Assembly (NCBI GenBank): GCA_937766455.1
Contig: CALLXD010000039.1
Location: forward strand, 1 to 64,000
Direction of reading: 5' to 3'
DNA from: Vicinamibacterales bacterium
GTDB taxonomy: Bacteria; Acidobacteriota; Vicinamibacteria; Vicinamibacterales; UBA8438
DNA length: 64,000 nt
Positions within the stretch are counted from its first letter, which is position 1, and every line of letters begins with the position of its first letter. Positions 9,168 to 17,229 of this stretch are shown piece by piece. A program made the translations under genes and the position numbers. The notes beneath the pieces were generated by a model, which saw only the letters and a list, made by a program, of their open reading frames with translations, had not been told where the DNA came from and ran no database searches.

Positions 9168-9402
9168 GTTGAGGTACTCAGCATTGTCTTCGTTCGCATC
9201 AGGCCCACTGCCCTGTCCATGATCTCACATACGGGGGACGCAGGCCGAGAGACCTGCGATGTAGACCCCGCGCCCAAGCGGGCCAGGTGACGCGATTCGA
9301 GCCGCTGTCCCGTGGCCTGCCCCCGTCGCTTCGTCCGCTTGACGCGCTGTCCGGCAGGTTCTATCAAGTTCTATGTGATCTCCCGCGTTTTCGTTCCTGA
9401 TA

Positions 9403-9427
9403 AATATGAGTTAATTGCGATCATATT
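9403..9427. promoter_or_regulatory. Inverted repeat upstream of the hsp20 promoter (possible operator)
   Basis: AATATGA (9403-9409) and TCATATT (9421-9427) are perfect inverted arms separated by 11 bp. The repeat ends 6 bp before the -35 box. It is not the CIRCE (HrcA) element. It could bind a dimeric regulator or just be part of an AT-rich UP element. Confidence 0.4.
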
Positions 9428-9433
9428 AATTTA

Positions 9434-9462
9434 TTGACATAGACTCATGTTATGGCTATTAT
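9434..9462 (+). promoter_or_regulatory. Sigma-70 promoter of hsp20
   Basis: A perfect -35 TTGACA (9434-9439), a 17-bp spacer and a -10 TATTAT (9457-9462). This is the best promoter match in the window. The predicted transcript start is near 9469, giving a leader of about 65 nt before the hsp20 ATG. This is a housekeeping-type rather than sigma-32-type promoter. Confidence 0.8.
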
Positions 9463-9533
9463 TGTCCTCAGGTTAGTCATCGGCGGGGGACCGCCGGGAA
9501 TTGGAACAGGCCGTTCATTAGCAGGAGGCTTAA

Positions 9534-9977
9534 ATGTCGCAAGTTCAGTGGAATCCATTTCGTGAGCTTTCCGCCTTTCGTGCCCCGGGTAGCTGGGCCC
9601 TCGGATCTGGACCCGGCTTCGCGGAGAGTAGCCGCTCTGAGTCCAGTTGGGCGCCAGCGGTTGATGTCTACGAGACCGACGACCGAGCGCTGGTCGTGAG
9701 CGCAGAGTTGCCAGGAGTTGAAGCGAAGGACGTGAATGTAACTCTGGAGGATGGGGTGTTGACGATTGCCGGCGAGCGCCAGTTCGAGGGAGCCGGTGAC
9801 AACGGTCGCGTCTACCGGACCGAACGCGCCTACGGCAACTTCCGTCGATCGTTCAGCGTGCCTCGAACGGTCAACGGCGAGGCAATCAAGGCCGAGCACA
9901 AGGATGGCACCCTGCGCGTGACTCTGCCGCAGAAAGAGGAGGCGAAGCCGCAGCGCATCGCCATCACAGCAGGGTAA
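9534..9977 (+). CDS. hsp20: Small heat shock protein, Hsp20/alpha-crystallin family
   Basis: ATP-independent holdase chaperone of the cytoplasm. The 147-residue protein has a variable N-terminus and an alpha-crystallin domain (about residues 38-140), with PAVDVYETDDRALVVSAELPG and the conserved A-x-x-x-x-G-V-L pattern seen as LEDGVLTI and HKDGTLRVTLP. AGGAGG (9523-9528) lies 5 nt before the ATG. It has a strong promoter upstream and a hairpin right after the stop, so it is probably monocistronic. The leader can form a weak 5-bp pairing (AGGCC 9508-9512 with GGCUU 9527-9531) that touches the Shine-Dalgarno; a thermometer role is only a possibility. Confidence 0.95.
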   Translation: MSQVQWNPFRELSAFRAPGSWALGSGPGFAESSRSESSWAPAVDVYETDDRALVVSAELPGVEAKDVNVTLEDGVLTIAGERQFEGAGDNGRVYRTERAYGNFRRSFSVPRTVNGEAIKAEHKDGTLRVTLPQKEEAKPQRIAITAG

Positions 9978-9988
9978 TCAATGGAACG

Positions 9989-10023
9989 GCTGCGCGTGAC
10001 CGCCAGTGGCGGTCGCGCGCAGC
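9989..10023 (+). terminator. Hairpin terminator downstream of hsp20
   Basis: A 16-bp stem (9989-10004 with 10008-10023) has one G-U wobble and a 3-nt loop and starts 12 nt after the hsp20 stop. There is no long U-tract. It overlaps the first codons of a longer alternative reading of the next gene, which argues for the downstream start at 10056. Confidence 0.6.
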
Positions 10024-10055
10024 TTCGACACGTACTTGCGAGATGGGAGGCGACT

Positions 10056-10310
10056 ATGGGTCCACCGTCGAGTATCTGGCCTGGTCACCATCTGGGCGCT
10101 ATCGACGCGAGGGCGATCGTTCGCGTCGAGGATCCGCATGGAGGCCTGACCATCTACGCGCATGGCCGCCCGACGCACTATCTTCTGGACGGCGAATGGT
10201 ACGCCGCGGCGCCGAGACGGGGGCCCGACTCCGACGCGCTGACCACGCAGCGAGAGAGACACGTGGAGAACTACCCGGACCGTGCGGGCAGGCCTGAATC
10301 GCCTGCGTAA
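10056..10310 (+). CDS. Hypothetical small protein downstream of hsp20
   Basis: 84 residues. The third codon position is strongly G/C, as in neighbouring real genes, supporting coding. I chose the ATG at 10056 because GGGAGG (10045-10050) sits 5 nt upstream, and because the frame-compatible upstream ATG at 9981 lies before the hsp20 hairpin. The middle (RAIVRVEDPHGGLTIYAHGR) looks like a short beta-sheet domain; the C-terminus is charged and probably disordered. No family recognised. Confidence 0.5.
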   Translation: MGPPSSIWPGHHLGAIDARAIVRVEDPHGGLTIYAHGRPTHYLLDGEWYAAAPRRGPDSDALTTQRERHVENYPDRAGRPESPA

Positions 10311-10333
10311 CCCTCGCGTTGACGATGGGCCGG

Positions 10334-10362
10334 TCGACGCAGAGCTCCTTTTCGGATATTCT
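10334..10362 (+). promoter_or_regulatory. Possible rpoZ promoter
   Basis: TCGACG (10334-10339), a 17-bp spacer and TATTCT (10357-10362). The -10 ends 8 nt before the rpoZ ATG, so a transcript would be leaderless or nearly so. The match is moderate. Confidence 0.35.
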
Positions 10363-10370
10363 CATCTGTT

Positions 10371-10691
10371 ATGACCGACGATTCAGACGTTGCCCTCGAC
10401 GGCGACACCGATTCCGACTCCCCAGTGCTTCCCGTGGCGATGCCGCGGACACCGGTGGAGCCAGCGCCACGCATCACCAATCGCTTCTTGTTCGTCGATG
10501 TCGCTGCGCAGCGGGCCAAGCAGCTTCGCCGTGGCGCGTTGCCGCGGCTCGCGCAGCTACGGCCGGATCCGAATACCGGCGAGCGTCCCCCGGTGACGAT
10601 GCGGTTGGAGCGGATTGCGATGGAAGAGGTTGAGGGTGGCTTGATTGAGTACGACGTGCCGCCGCAGAAAGCGCCGGAGACCGAACAGTGA
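10371..10691 (+). CDS. rpoZ: RNA polymerase omega subunit (RpoZ family)
   Basis: 106 residues. After an acidic, probably disordered N-terminus of about 35 residues comes the omega core: ITNRFLFVDVAAQRAKQLRRGA, then LERIAMEEVEGGLIEYDVP, matching the usual helix pattern of omega. It assists assembly of beta-prime into RNA polymerase. No Shine-Dalgarno is visible. The stop overlaps the start of the next gene (GTGA), suggesting coupling. Confidence 0.82.
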   Translation: MTDDSDVALDGDTDSDSPVLPVAMPRTPVEPAPRITNRFLFVDVAAQRAKQLRRGALPRLAQLRPDPNTGERPPVTMRLERIAMEEVEGGLIEYDVPPQKAPETEQ

Positions 10692-10960
10692 CACCGGTCG
10701 AGATTCAGTCGCTGGTGTTTGGTCTCGTCCAGGCGCTGGTCACATCCTCTGCCTTTCTGGTCACCGTCTTTGTTGGGTTCTGCGTCCTTGCGGGGTTCAC
10801 GAAGCACCGTGCGATCGGGAAGTCGAGTCTGGTCGTTCGTAGTCTCGAGGATCGCGTCGGCCCCGGCGCACGTTTCCTCGCCCCCGCCGCACCCCGCGGT
10901 CCGGCCGACCAGCTCAAGACCCCGGAACTTTTGGAACACGCCGGTCGTCAAGCCCCATAA
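10688..10960 (+). CDS. Small single-pass membrane protein coupled to rpoZ
   Basis: 90 residues from a GTG that overlaps the rpoZ stop codon. One long hydrophobic stretch (about residues 8-38) is followed by a basic patch (KHRAIGKSS) and a Pro/Ala-rich tail. No family recognised. The 4-bp overlap and codon bias support it being real; function unknown. Confidence 0.55.
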   Translation: MTPVEIQSLVFGLVQALVTSSAFLVTVFVGFCVLAGFTKHRAIGKSSLVVRSLEDRVGPGARFLAPAAPRGPADQLKTPELLEHAGRQAP

Positions 10961-11043
10961 CGGCGCACGGATGTCGCGCTCTGCTGTCCTGCCGCCGGCA
11001 CGGGGGGGCGTGTCATCCCGGCGGCGAGATGAGGCAATGAACG

Positions 11044-11397
11044 ATGGGTGAACTGCTCGCGTTGCTCGCGCTGGGCGCTGTCGCGGGGTTCTGTGTGTTG
11101 GCGTTCAGCGTCGCGCTGCTTTCGCTGAAGTTCCTGTTCGGGCTGTTGCTGCTGCCGGTTCGCCTGCTGGCCTGGCTCGTCGTGCTTCCGCTCGTCCTGC
11201 TCAAATCGGTGCTCGGCCTGCTCGCCGGTGTGGTGCTCCTGCCGCTGCTGGTGATCGCGGGGCTGGGCGGGATGTTTGTCCTCTTCGCGTTGCCGCTGGT
11301 ACCGGTGGTGTTGATTGGGGTGGCGGTGTGGGCGGTCATCGGGCTTAGCCGTCGCGCCCCTGGCACTCGCTCGCCCGCCGCCTTGCCCGGGGCCTGA
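11044..11397 (+). CDS. Small multi-pass hydrophobic membrane protein
   Basis: 117 residues, nearly all hydrophobic, with three to four predicted membrane helices rich in Leu/Val and a short basic C-terminus (SRRAPGTRS). No catalytic motif. It lies 83 bp after the rpoZ-linked membrane protein on the same strand and ends 8 bp before the convergent gatA stop. The composition resembles low-complexity envelope proteins; no function can be assigned. Confidence 0.6.
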   Translation: MGELLALLALGAVAGFCVLAFSVALLSLKFLFGLLLLPVRLLAWLVVLPLVLLKSVLGLLAGVVLLPLLVIAGLGGMFVLFALPLVPVVLIGVAVWAVIGLSRRAPGTRSPAALPGA

Positions 11398-11405
11398 TCG
11401 CCAGA

Positions 11406-12887
11406 TCAGACGGTCGTGTGTACCGGCGGGCGGTCTCTCCACCACGCGGCATCTCGTTCGTAGCTGGCTCCCAACCGAAGCAAGTTCGCTTCGTCGAACG
11501 CCCGGCCCACCAACTGGAGTCCGACCGGCAGTCCGGATGCGTCGTGACCACCGGGCACGCTCAGCGCCGGCAGCCCCGTGAGATTCGCACTTGCCGTAAA
11601 GACATCCCCGGCATACATCTGCAGCGGGTCTTCGGAGCGCTCGCCCAGGGCGAACGCCGCCGTCGGCGTCGTAGGCATGGCGACGGCATCGACACGCTCG
11701 AACGCCGCGTCGTAGTCCCGCCGAATCAGTGTGCGCACCTGCTGCGCCTTTACGTAGTAGGCGTCGTAGTACCCAGCGCTCAATGCGTAGGTGCCCAGCA
11801 TGATGCGCCGCTTGACTTCATCGCCGAAGCCACCACTGCGGGTGCGGTTGTACATCTCCCCGAGGTCGGACCGGTCGCCGTTCGCAGGTGCACGGTATCC
11901 GAAGCGGACGCCGTCATAGCGGGACAGGTTCGAGCTGGCCTCCGCGGGCGCCACGACGTAGTACGTCGGCACTGCGTAGACCGAGTGCGGGAGCAGAATA
12001 TCCACGATCGTCGCGCCCTGGCTACGTAGCACGTCGAGCGCCGCGTCGAAGGCCGCCCTCACGCCGGCGTCCACCCCGTGTTCGAGTAGGTGCCAGGGCA
12101 CGCCGATTGTCGGGTGCGCGACTGGCTCCGCCAGACGCGCCCCGAACGCCGGTACGGCCTCGGCGGACGAGGTCGCGTCAGCCGCATCGTGTCCGGCGAT
12201 CACTGTCAACAGCACGGCCGCATCCGATACAGTCAGGGCGAATGGTCCGATCTGATCGAGCGATGACGCAAATGCCAACAGACCGTATCGGGACACGCGT
12301 CCGTATGTTGGTTTCAGTCCGACGATGCCACAAAAGGCGGCAGGCTGTCTGATCGAACCGCCCGTGTCTGAGCCCAGCGCGATTGGCGCGAGACGGGCGG
12401 CCACGGCGGCGGCCGAGCCTCCGCTCGACCCTCCCGGCACCCTGGTCAGATCCCACGGATTGTGAGTCGGTTCGCACGCGGAATGTTCCGTGGTGGAGCC
12501 CATCGCGAACTCGTCGCAGTTGGTCTTCCCAACAATGACCGCCCCGGCCGCTCGCAGCCGCTCGACCACGGTTGCGTCGTAGGGCGGGACGAACCCCGCC
12601 AAGATACGAGAGGACGCCGTCGTCGGCATGCCCTGCGTGCAGATGTTGTCCTTGATCGCGATCGGCACCCCGGCCAGCGGCAGGACTGGGTCCCGCCCAC
12701 GACCGTCGGCATCGATCTCCGCAGCGTCTTGAAGGGCCCGTTCGCCGGCTACGTGGGTGAACGCGTGGATCGGGCCGTCCTGGGTTGCGATCCGCTCGAG
12801 ATACGCCGTGCAGATGTCTACCGCGGTCGCGCCGTCGGACATGGCCGCTCGGATATCGGCGGTGGTTTGCAGATCGGACGAGGGCAT
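11406..12887 (-). CDS. gatA: Asp-tRNA(Asn)/Glu-tRNA(Gln) amidotransferase subunit A
   Basis: 493-residue amidase-signature enzyme. The Ser-cisSer-Lys triad is visible: Lys79 in AIKDNI, Ser154 in GGSSGGS, Ser178 in GSDTGGSI. It releases ammonia from glutamine for transamidation of mischarged tRNA with GatB and GatC. Its ATG overlaps the gatC stop by one base (TAATG). No gatB follows here, so it must be encoded elsewhere. Confidence 0.96.
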   Translation of the reverse strand: MPSSDLQTTADIRAAMSDGATAVDICTAYLERIATQDGPIHAFTHVAGERALQDAAEIDADGRGRDPVLPLAGVPIAIKDNICTQGMPTTASSRILAGFVPPYDATVVERLRAAGAVIVGKTNCDEFAMGSTTEHSACEPTHNPWDLTRVPGGSSGGSAAAVAARLAPIALGSDTGGSIRQPAAFCGIVGLKPTYGRVSRYGLLAFASSLDQIGPFALTVSDAAVLLTVIAGHDAADATSSAEAVPAFGARLAEPVAHPTIGVPWHLLEHGVDAGVRAAFDAALDVLRSQGATIVDILLPHSVYAVPTYYVVAPAEASSNLSRYDGVRFGYRAPANGDRSDLGEMYNRTRSGGFGDEVKRRIMLGTYALSAGYYDAYYVKAQQVRTLIRRDYDAAFERVDAVAMPTTPTAAFALGERSEDPLQMYAGDVFTASANLTGLPALSVPGGHDASGLPVGLQLVGRAFDEANLLRLGASYERDAAWWRDRPPVHTTV

Positions 12888-13183
12888 TATCCGAGAACCT
12901 TCGGCACGCGGAACAGTCCATTGGCGCTCGGGTCGGGCGCGTCGGCCAACGCGGCCGTTTGCGACATCGACGGCCGGGGGTGGTCCTCGCGCATGACCGG
13001 GACCGACGTCACCGGATTCGTGGTGGCCGGGACGCCGGTGGTGTCGACTTGCTGGAGCTGATCGAAGTAGGCGAGGATGTCGCCAAGCTCCTGCGTCAGG
13101 CGCTGTGTCTCAGGTACGGTCAGCTCAAGATGCGCCAACGCGGCGATCCGCTCGACCTCGGCCGGTGTCAATCTTGTAGGCAC
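12887..13183 (-). CDS. gatC: Asp-tRNA(Asn)/Glu-tRNA(Gln) amidotransferase subunit C
   Basis: 98 residues from a GTG at 13183, the usual GatC length, with [18 protein letters not shown] at the N-terminus and the C-terminal LFRVPKVLG belt that wraps GatA. A longer in-frame reading to 13321 would overlap the divergent methyltransferase start. TACGAT lies 6 nt before the GTG and there is no Shine-Dalgarno. Confidence 0.92.
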   Translation of the reverse strand: MPTRLTPAEVERIAALAHLELTVPETQRLTQELGDILAYFDQLQQVDTTGVPATTNPVTSVPVMREDHPRPSMSQTAALADAPDPSANGLFRVPKVLG

Positions 13184-13310
13184 GGCTAGATCGTAGTTTC
13201 GGCTCACCTTCGTCCGCAACCCCCACTCTGTCCCTCGGCGGACAGCGGCGGTGGATTCGAGGGGCTGGGCTCCGTCATGATAGAGAGATGACCTCCGCCG
13301 AGACCGCATC

Positions 13311-14207
13311 ATGAGCGGCACGTCCGGTGCGGCTCCGTCTCAGTCGCTGTTCGGCCGTCCCCTGGCCGAGGTGGCGGCGGCGCTGCCTGATCGTGAGCCA
13401 GTCGCCTGCCCGTTGTGTCGTCAACCACCCGTGGCAATGGCGACCGACTTTCAGGGGTTGCACCTGGCGCGCTGCCCCCGCTGTCGATTGCAGTTTCACA
13501 GCCCGCGGCCGGTGCTCGAGCAGTTGGCCACCGCGGTCTACGGTGCGCACTACCACCGTCCAGACGAGGCAACGGCCGACGCCCGGCATCAGCGCCACTA
13601 TGAGCACCAGCTCCTACGTCTGTCGGAATATCTCGATTCAAGCCGGCGCCGGGTGCTGGACGTCGGGTGCGGCGCAGGGGCATTCATGCGCTTCGCCGAG
13701 GGAGCCGGTTGGCACGTGGAGGGAACCGACATGGTCGTGACCGACGCGGCCCGGACCACCGGTGGGCGGATATGGGCGGGTGAACTCCCGACGATCGACT
13801 TCGGCGGCGCGCAATTCGACGTGGTCCGCTTCAACCACGTACTGGAGCACACCCGAGATCCCGTGCTCGAGCTGCGGTGCGCCAACGCCCTGGTCGCACC
13901 GGGCGGCGTGCTGCTCGTCGGTGTTCCCAATCTCGCTGGATTGAGTCCCTGGCTCAAGAGCTGCCAGAGTCGGTTGGGTCTGAAGACCAAACGATGGCGT
14001 CACTATGCGGCGCTGCACCACCTGTGGTTCTTTACGCCGGCGACACTGTGCCGTGTTGCCGAGGCGGCCGGCTTCGAGGTCGTTCGCTGGGAGACACCCG
14101 TCATGGGCCGGTCTGGCCGGTCTGAGTGGCTGACCGGTCTGTTTCGGGCGGTGCTTGAGTCGGGGAGAGCGGGCAGCCTCCTGGATCTCTATGCGCGACG
14201 TTGCTGA
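13311..14207 (+). CDS. Class I SAM-dependent methyltransferase with N-terminal zinc ribbon
   Basis: 298 residues. Two CxxC pairs (CPLC, CPRC; about residues 33-60) form a zinc ribbon. A Rossmann-fold methyltransferase domain follows, with motif I VLDVGCGAGAFMRFA and later FNHVLEHTRDP and PGGVLLVGVPN. The LHHLWFFTPATL segment is common in methyltransferases acting on sugars or lipid-linked compounds. The substrate cannot be told. It is divergent from gatC. Confidence 0.85.
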   Translation: MSGTSGAAPSQSLFGRPLAEVAAALPDREPVACPLCRQPPVAMATDFQGLHLARCPRCRLQFHSPRPVLEQLATAVYGAHYHRPDEATADARHQRHYEHQLLRLSEYLDSSRRRVLDVGCGAGAFMRFAEGAGWHVEGTDMVVTDAARTTGGRIWAGELPTIDFGGAQFDVVRFNHVLEHTRDPVLELRCANALVAPGGVLLVGVPNLAGLSPWLKSCQSRLGLKTKRWRHYAALHHLWFFTPATLCRVAEAAGFEVVRWETPVMGRSGRSEWLTGLFRAVLESGRAGSLLDLYARRC

Positions 14208-14311
14208 CGGCTGTAGGCGCCCTGCCCTGCAGTCGGACCGTCTTCCGGCCGAAAACACTGGTATCAGACCTATTGGGCGCGAGTCGCGGTCGTGCGTCTT
14301 GGAGGGTGAAC

Positions 14312-14539
14312 GTGGTTGAGAACGAAGAACATGACGAGTCGGCCCGCGCCGAGGCGGAATATACGCTGGAGTATCCCGCGCGTTGCCCGCACTGCAAGGC
14401 GGAACTGGAGACACTGCGGGTGGCGCGGCTGCTGCGGACGAGAGTTAATTTCACCTCGACGTTGCCTCGTCGAGGACATGTGATCTCCTGTGCTGAATGC
14501 GCGACCATCATTGCGGCCGAATTGGTGGGCTTCGCCTGA
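14312..14539 (+). CDS. Small zinc-ribbon protein
   Basis: 75 residues from a GTG at 14312 with GGAGGG 5 nt upstream (14301-14306). Two metal-binding pairs (CPHC and CAEC) bracket a short beta domain. No family recognised. The last eight codons and stop are the first copy of a 37-38 bp tandem repeat. Confidence 0.65.
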   Translation: MVENEEHDESARAEAEYTLEYPARCPHCKAELETLRVARLLRTRVNFTSTLPRRGHVISCAECATIIAAELVGFA

Positions 14540-14620
14540 ACACCGCATTTTCGCCGAATTGGTGGGCTTCGCCTGACACACCGCATTTTGGCCGAACTGG
14601 GGGGCTTCGCCGACGCACCG
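14516..14620. repeat. Tandem 37-38 bp repeat, about 2.8 copies, overlapping a gene 3' end
   Basis: Copies start at 14516, 14553 and 14591. The first two are near identical (gccgaattggtgggcttcgc core); the third is diverged and truncated. Copy one codes for the C-terminus (AELVGFA-stop) of the zinc-ribbon protein. There are no spacers, so it is not a CRISPR. Confidence 0.85.
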
Positions 14621-14646
14621 CGCCGGCAGGCCCGCGCTGCCGTTGC

Positions 14647-15540
14647 CTAGTGGGCGCCTGGCCCTCGGTAGGATTTTTCTCCCGCTTCAATGCGGACCTC
14701 AAGACGATTCTCCGGCGGTGGTAACGGGCAGGTCGTGTGCGGATTGAATGCACACGGTGGGTTGTAGGCTCGGTTGAAATCGAGCGTCGTCCAGCCCTCC
14801 GCATCAGGGGCGTCCGCATACAGGAACCGCGCCGCGGAGTACGTGTCTGCTCCGCTGGTCCCGTCCCGCATGATGAACCACAGCCGCTGGCCCGAGTTGA
14901 CGGGCAGCATCTGGGTCTCCCGTCCCTTGATGGTCAACGTGACGTAGCCGGTGCTCGTGTAGGTTTCGATGTCGCCCAAGATGTTCATGGTCTTGACTGT
15001 CATCGGCTCAGCGTGGGGCGTGAACTTGGCGCGCATCCGGTAGGTGTCGTCCACGGGGAACCAGTCGAGACCGGTGAAGTTCTTCCGAATCTCGGCGTCG
15101 GTATCCCGCACCCGAATGGCCAGCCGCTCGCCGCTCAGGTGCACCCAGAGCGAGACAGGGCCCAGCGCCACGATCATCTGGTTCTCGGCGGGGTAGAGTT
15201 GCGCCGCCTCCACCGCCTCGCCATCGACCGTGAGCCGGGCGTTGGCCGGGGCCTGCACAGTCACGCGCCCGTCACGCAACTCGAAGACCCCCGCCACTGA
15301 CGGGACGTGGGGCACGACGAAGTCATTCCGCTGACTGGATCCAAAGCTGGTCTGGCCTTCGCGCAGGAAAAACAGCGATGAGACGGTGAGCCAGCCGTCG
15401 TCTGCCTTCAGGTCCGCTTCGCGTTCGGTCCGCCACGCCGCGATCTCCGCTTCGTAGTCGTTCACCGCTCGCACCAGTGTGGTGACGCCGAGGCTGGCAA
15501 CGAGGGCCAAGGCCGCGAGCCGGCGAATATGCATGAGCAT
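14647..15540 (-). CDS. DUF1684-family secreted protein
   Basis: 297 residues with an N-terminal signal peptide (hydrophobic stretch at about residues 9-24). The DUF1684 signature is clear near the C-terminus: DFNRAYNPPCAFNPHTTCPL followed by PPPENRLEVRIEAGEKSY. Internal phrases VSSLFFLREGQTSFGSS and FPVDDTYRM also fit. Biochemical role unknown. Three close in-frame ATGs exist near 15540-15534; the exact start is uncertain. It stands alone, with the tandem repeat beyond its stop. Confidence 0.88.
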   Translation of the reverse strand: MLMHIRRLAALALVASLGVTTLVRAVNDYEAEIAAWRTEREADLKADDGWLTVSSLFFLREGQTSFGSSQRNDFVVPHVPSVAGVFELRDGRVTVQAPANARLTVDGEAVEAAQLYPAENQMIVALGPVSLWVHLSGERLAIRVRDTDAEIRKNFTGLDWFPVDDTYRMRAKFTPHAEPMTVKTMNILGDIETYTSTGYVTLTIKGRETQMLPVNSGQRLWFIMRDGTSGADTYSAARFLYADAPDAEGWTTLDFNRAYNPPCAFNPHTTCPLPPPENRLEVRIEAGEKSYRGPGAH

Positions 15541-15705
15541 GGCCGTATCGAACCACAGTCGGGGGCGGTGGTCAACGGTGGGGCCGCGCCGGAGGTTATG
15601 CCAGAATCATCACGCCGCCGTGGCGCTGAGGTCGCGGTGCTGGACGCGAGGGGTAGGCTCTCTGCAGCCCGGATCACGGTCCGCGCCGCCCGAGAGGACG
15701 ACAGA

Positions 15706-16014
15706 ATGAACGACGAGCGCCCGCTATTTCAGCATCCTCCGTGGATGGTGGGCATCATGCTGATCCTCGGCGTGATGTCGCTCCTCATTGGGCTCACGAT
15801 CGACCCCTTCTGGCTCGTCATGGGGAGTCCGGCCATCCTGACGCTGGTGGTGTTCATCGGGGTCCGGGTGGCGTTGTCCATACGCCTGCGCCGACAGTCG
15901 ATGGGCCCCGGGCAAGGTGCTGGCGAGCCCCGTGAGGACGCGCATCCGGAGTGGGTCCGCCAGGATGAACAGGGCCCCCCGGAACCCGGCTCCACTCACG
16001 ACCCGGATCGTTAG
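15706..16014 (+). CDS. Small membrane protein with two helices
   Basis: 102 residues from the ATG at 15706, with GAGAGG about 8 nt upstream. Two adjacent hydrophobic segments (about residues 12-32 and 36-58) are followed by a polar, acidic, probably disordered tail. The N-terminus is cytoplasm-like and charged. No family recognised. It converges with nfo across 140 bp that hold only a weak 6-bp hairpin (16117-16133). Confidence 0.6.
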   Translation: MNDERPLFQHPPWMVGIMLILGVMSLLIGLTIDPFWLVMGSPAILTLVVFIGVRVALSIRLRRQSMGPGQGAGEPREDAHPEWVRQDEQGPPEPGSTHDPDR

Positions 16015-16154
16015 GGCGCGCCTCGCCGACTCGCGGATGTCCGGCATCCCGGCCGGTCGGGCAGAGGGCCGCCGCGGAGCGCTGCGTCCGACTCGGCCAG
16101 ACGGCCGCTTGGGGGACAGCGTCCGACACGCTGGTTTCGGCGAGCCAACGGCGA

Positions 16155-17045
16155 TCAGGGCGTCGGTCCGTTCATCAGCTCCCGGATCATCCTGAGGTTT
16201 TCAAGGTCCATCGGGTCTGGCTCGATCGCGGCGGTGGCGCGCGAACCTTCCTTCGGGGTCTCCAGGACCATCGGTAGCATGTGCATGCGCGGGTCTGTCA
16301 GTAGACGCCGGAAGGCGCCGAGCCCGACGTGGCCGCTGCCGATATGCGCATGACGGTCGACGCGGCTGCCGAGTGGGGTCTTCGAGTCGTTCAGATGGAT
16401 TGCCTGGACGCGGTCCAGCCCGACGTGCTGATCGAGCTGCGCCATGGTGTCGGCGTAGCTGCTGTCTGAGCCGAGGTCGTATCCCGCCGCCACCAGGTGA
16501 CAGGTGTCGAGACAGAGCCCGATCGGCTGTATGGCACGTGTCTCGGCGGTGTCGATGATGGCGCCCAATTGTTGAAATGTGTGTCCCAGGTTTGTGCCTT
16601 GACCGGCGGTGTGTTCGAGCAAGAGCCTGGTTCTCTGGTCCGTTCGATCGCTCAACACCGCGACGATGCCTTCGGCGATTCGCGCCAAGCCTTCGGCCTC
16701 CGACGTGGTCGTGTAAGAGCCTGGGTGCAGCACGACGCCGAGTAGTCCCAACGCTTCCGCTCGGTCCAGTTCTTCGCCGAGAGCTGCGCGAGACCGCGTT
16801 TGCAATGCCTCCTGCGAGCTACCGAGGTTGATCAGGTAGCTGGCGTGGGCCAGGACCGGCCGCACGTTCAGTTCGACGCACGCCTGGCGGAACGCCGCGA
16901 TTTCCGCGTCCGGGAGAGGCCGAGCCCGCCACTGCCCGGACGATTTGGTAAAGATCTGCAGCGTGTCGCAGCCAGCGGCCCGCGCACGTTCGACCGCTTT
17001 GGGAAGGCCGCCGGCGATCGACATGTGAGCTCCGAGTCTGGGCAC
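16155..17045 (-). CDS. nfo: Endonuclease IV (AP endonuclease)
   Basis: Base-excision repair enzyme that cuts at abasic sites. The TIM-barrel protein (296 residues from a GTG at 17045) has family signatures RLGAHMSIAGG at the N-terminus, VVLHPGSY, LCLDTCHLVAAGYD, AIHLNDSKTPLGSRVDRHAHIGSGHVG and LETPKEGS. These contain the zinc-ligating His, Asp and Glu residues. The frame stays open upstream to 17165, but conservation begins at the chosen start. Confidence 0.94.
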   Translation of the reverse strand: MPRLGAHMSIAGGLPKAVERARAAGCDTLQIFTKSSGQWRARPLPDAEIAAFRQACVELNVRPVLAHASYLINLGSSQEALQTRSRAALGEELDRAEALGLLGVVLHPGSYTTTSEAEGLARIAEGIVAVLSDRTDQRTRLLLEHTAGQGTNLGHTFQQLGAIIDTAETRAIQPIGLCLDTCHLVAAGYDLGSDSSYADTMAQLDQHVGLDRVQAIHLNDSKTPLGSRVDRHAHIGSGHVGLGAFRRLLTDPRMHMLPMVLETPKEGSRATAAIEPDPMDLENLRMIRELMNGPTP

Positions 17046-17229
17046 GGGCTGATCGTGAAGCAAACCGAACGGTCCGGCAAGGGGGTCTGGCCGGCGCCGA
17101 CCGGATGGCGCAGACCCGCCACGCCAGCCCGCTTGCACCAGGGTTGAACGGTGGGGGACAATCAAGATTTACCTACAAGCGAACAGACTCCCAGCCGTCA
17201 TCCAGTCGGCATGATCACGGAAATCGTAC

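Larger units (their letters stand above)
9168..9533. other. Divergent intergenic region between ymdB operon and hsp20
   Basis: 366 bp without a gene. The ymdB-proximal half is GC-rich and shows no clear promoter to me. The hsp20-proximal half (about 9385-9470) is sharply AT-rich and contains the operator-like repeat and sigma-70 promoter listed separately. A short hairpin (9481-9486 with 9491-9496) lies in the hsp20 leader. Confidence 0.7.

Noticed and set aside
9164-9367. Short minus-strand open frame upstream of ymdB
   Set aside because: It overlaps the ymdB start, has a basic low-complexity composition and no Shine-Dalgarno; the region is better read as leader/intergenic.
14516-14620. Possible CRISPR array
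   Set aside because: The units abut each other with no spacers, the first unit is coding sequence and no cas genes are nearby.
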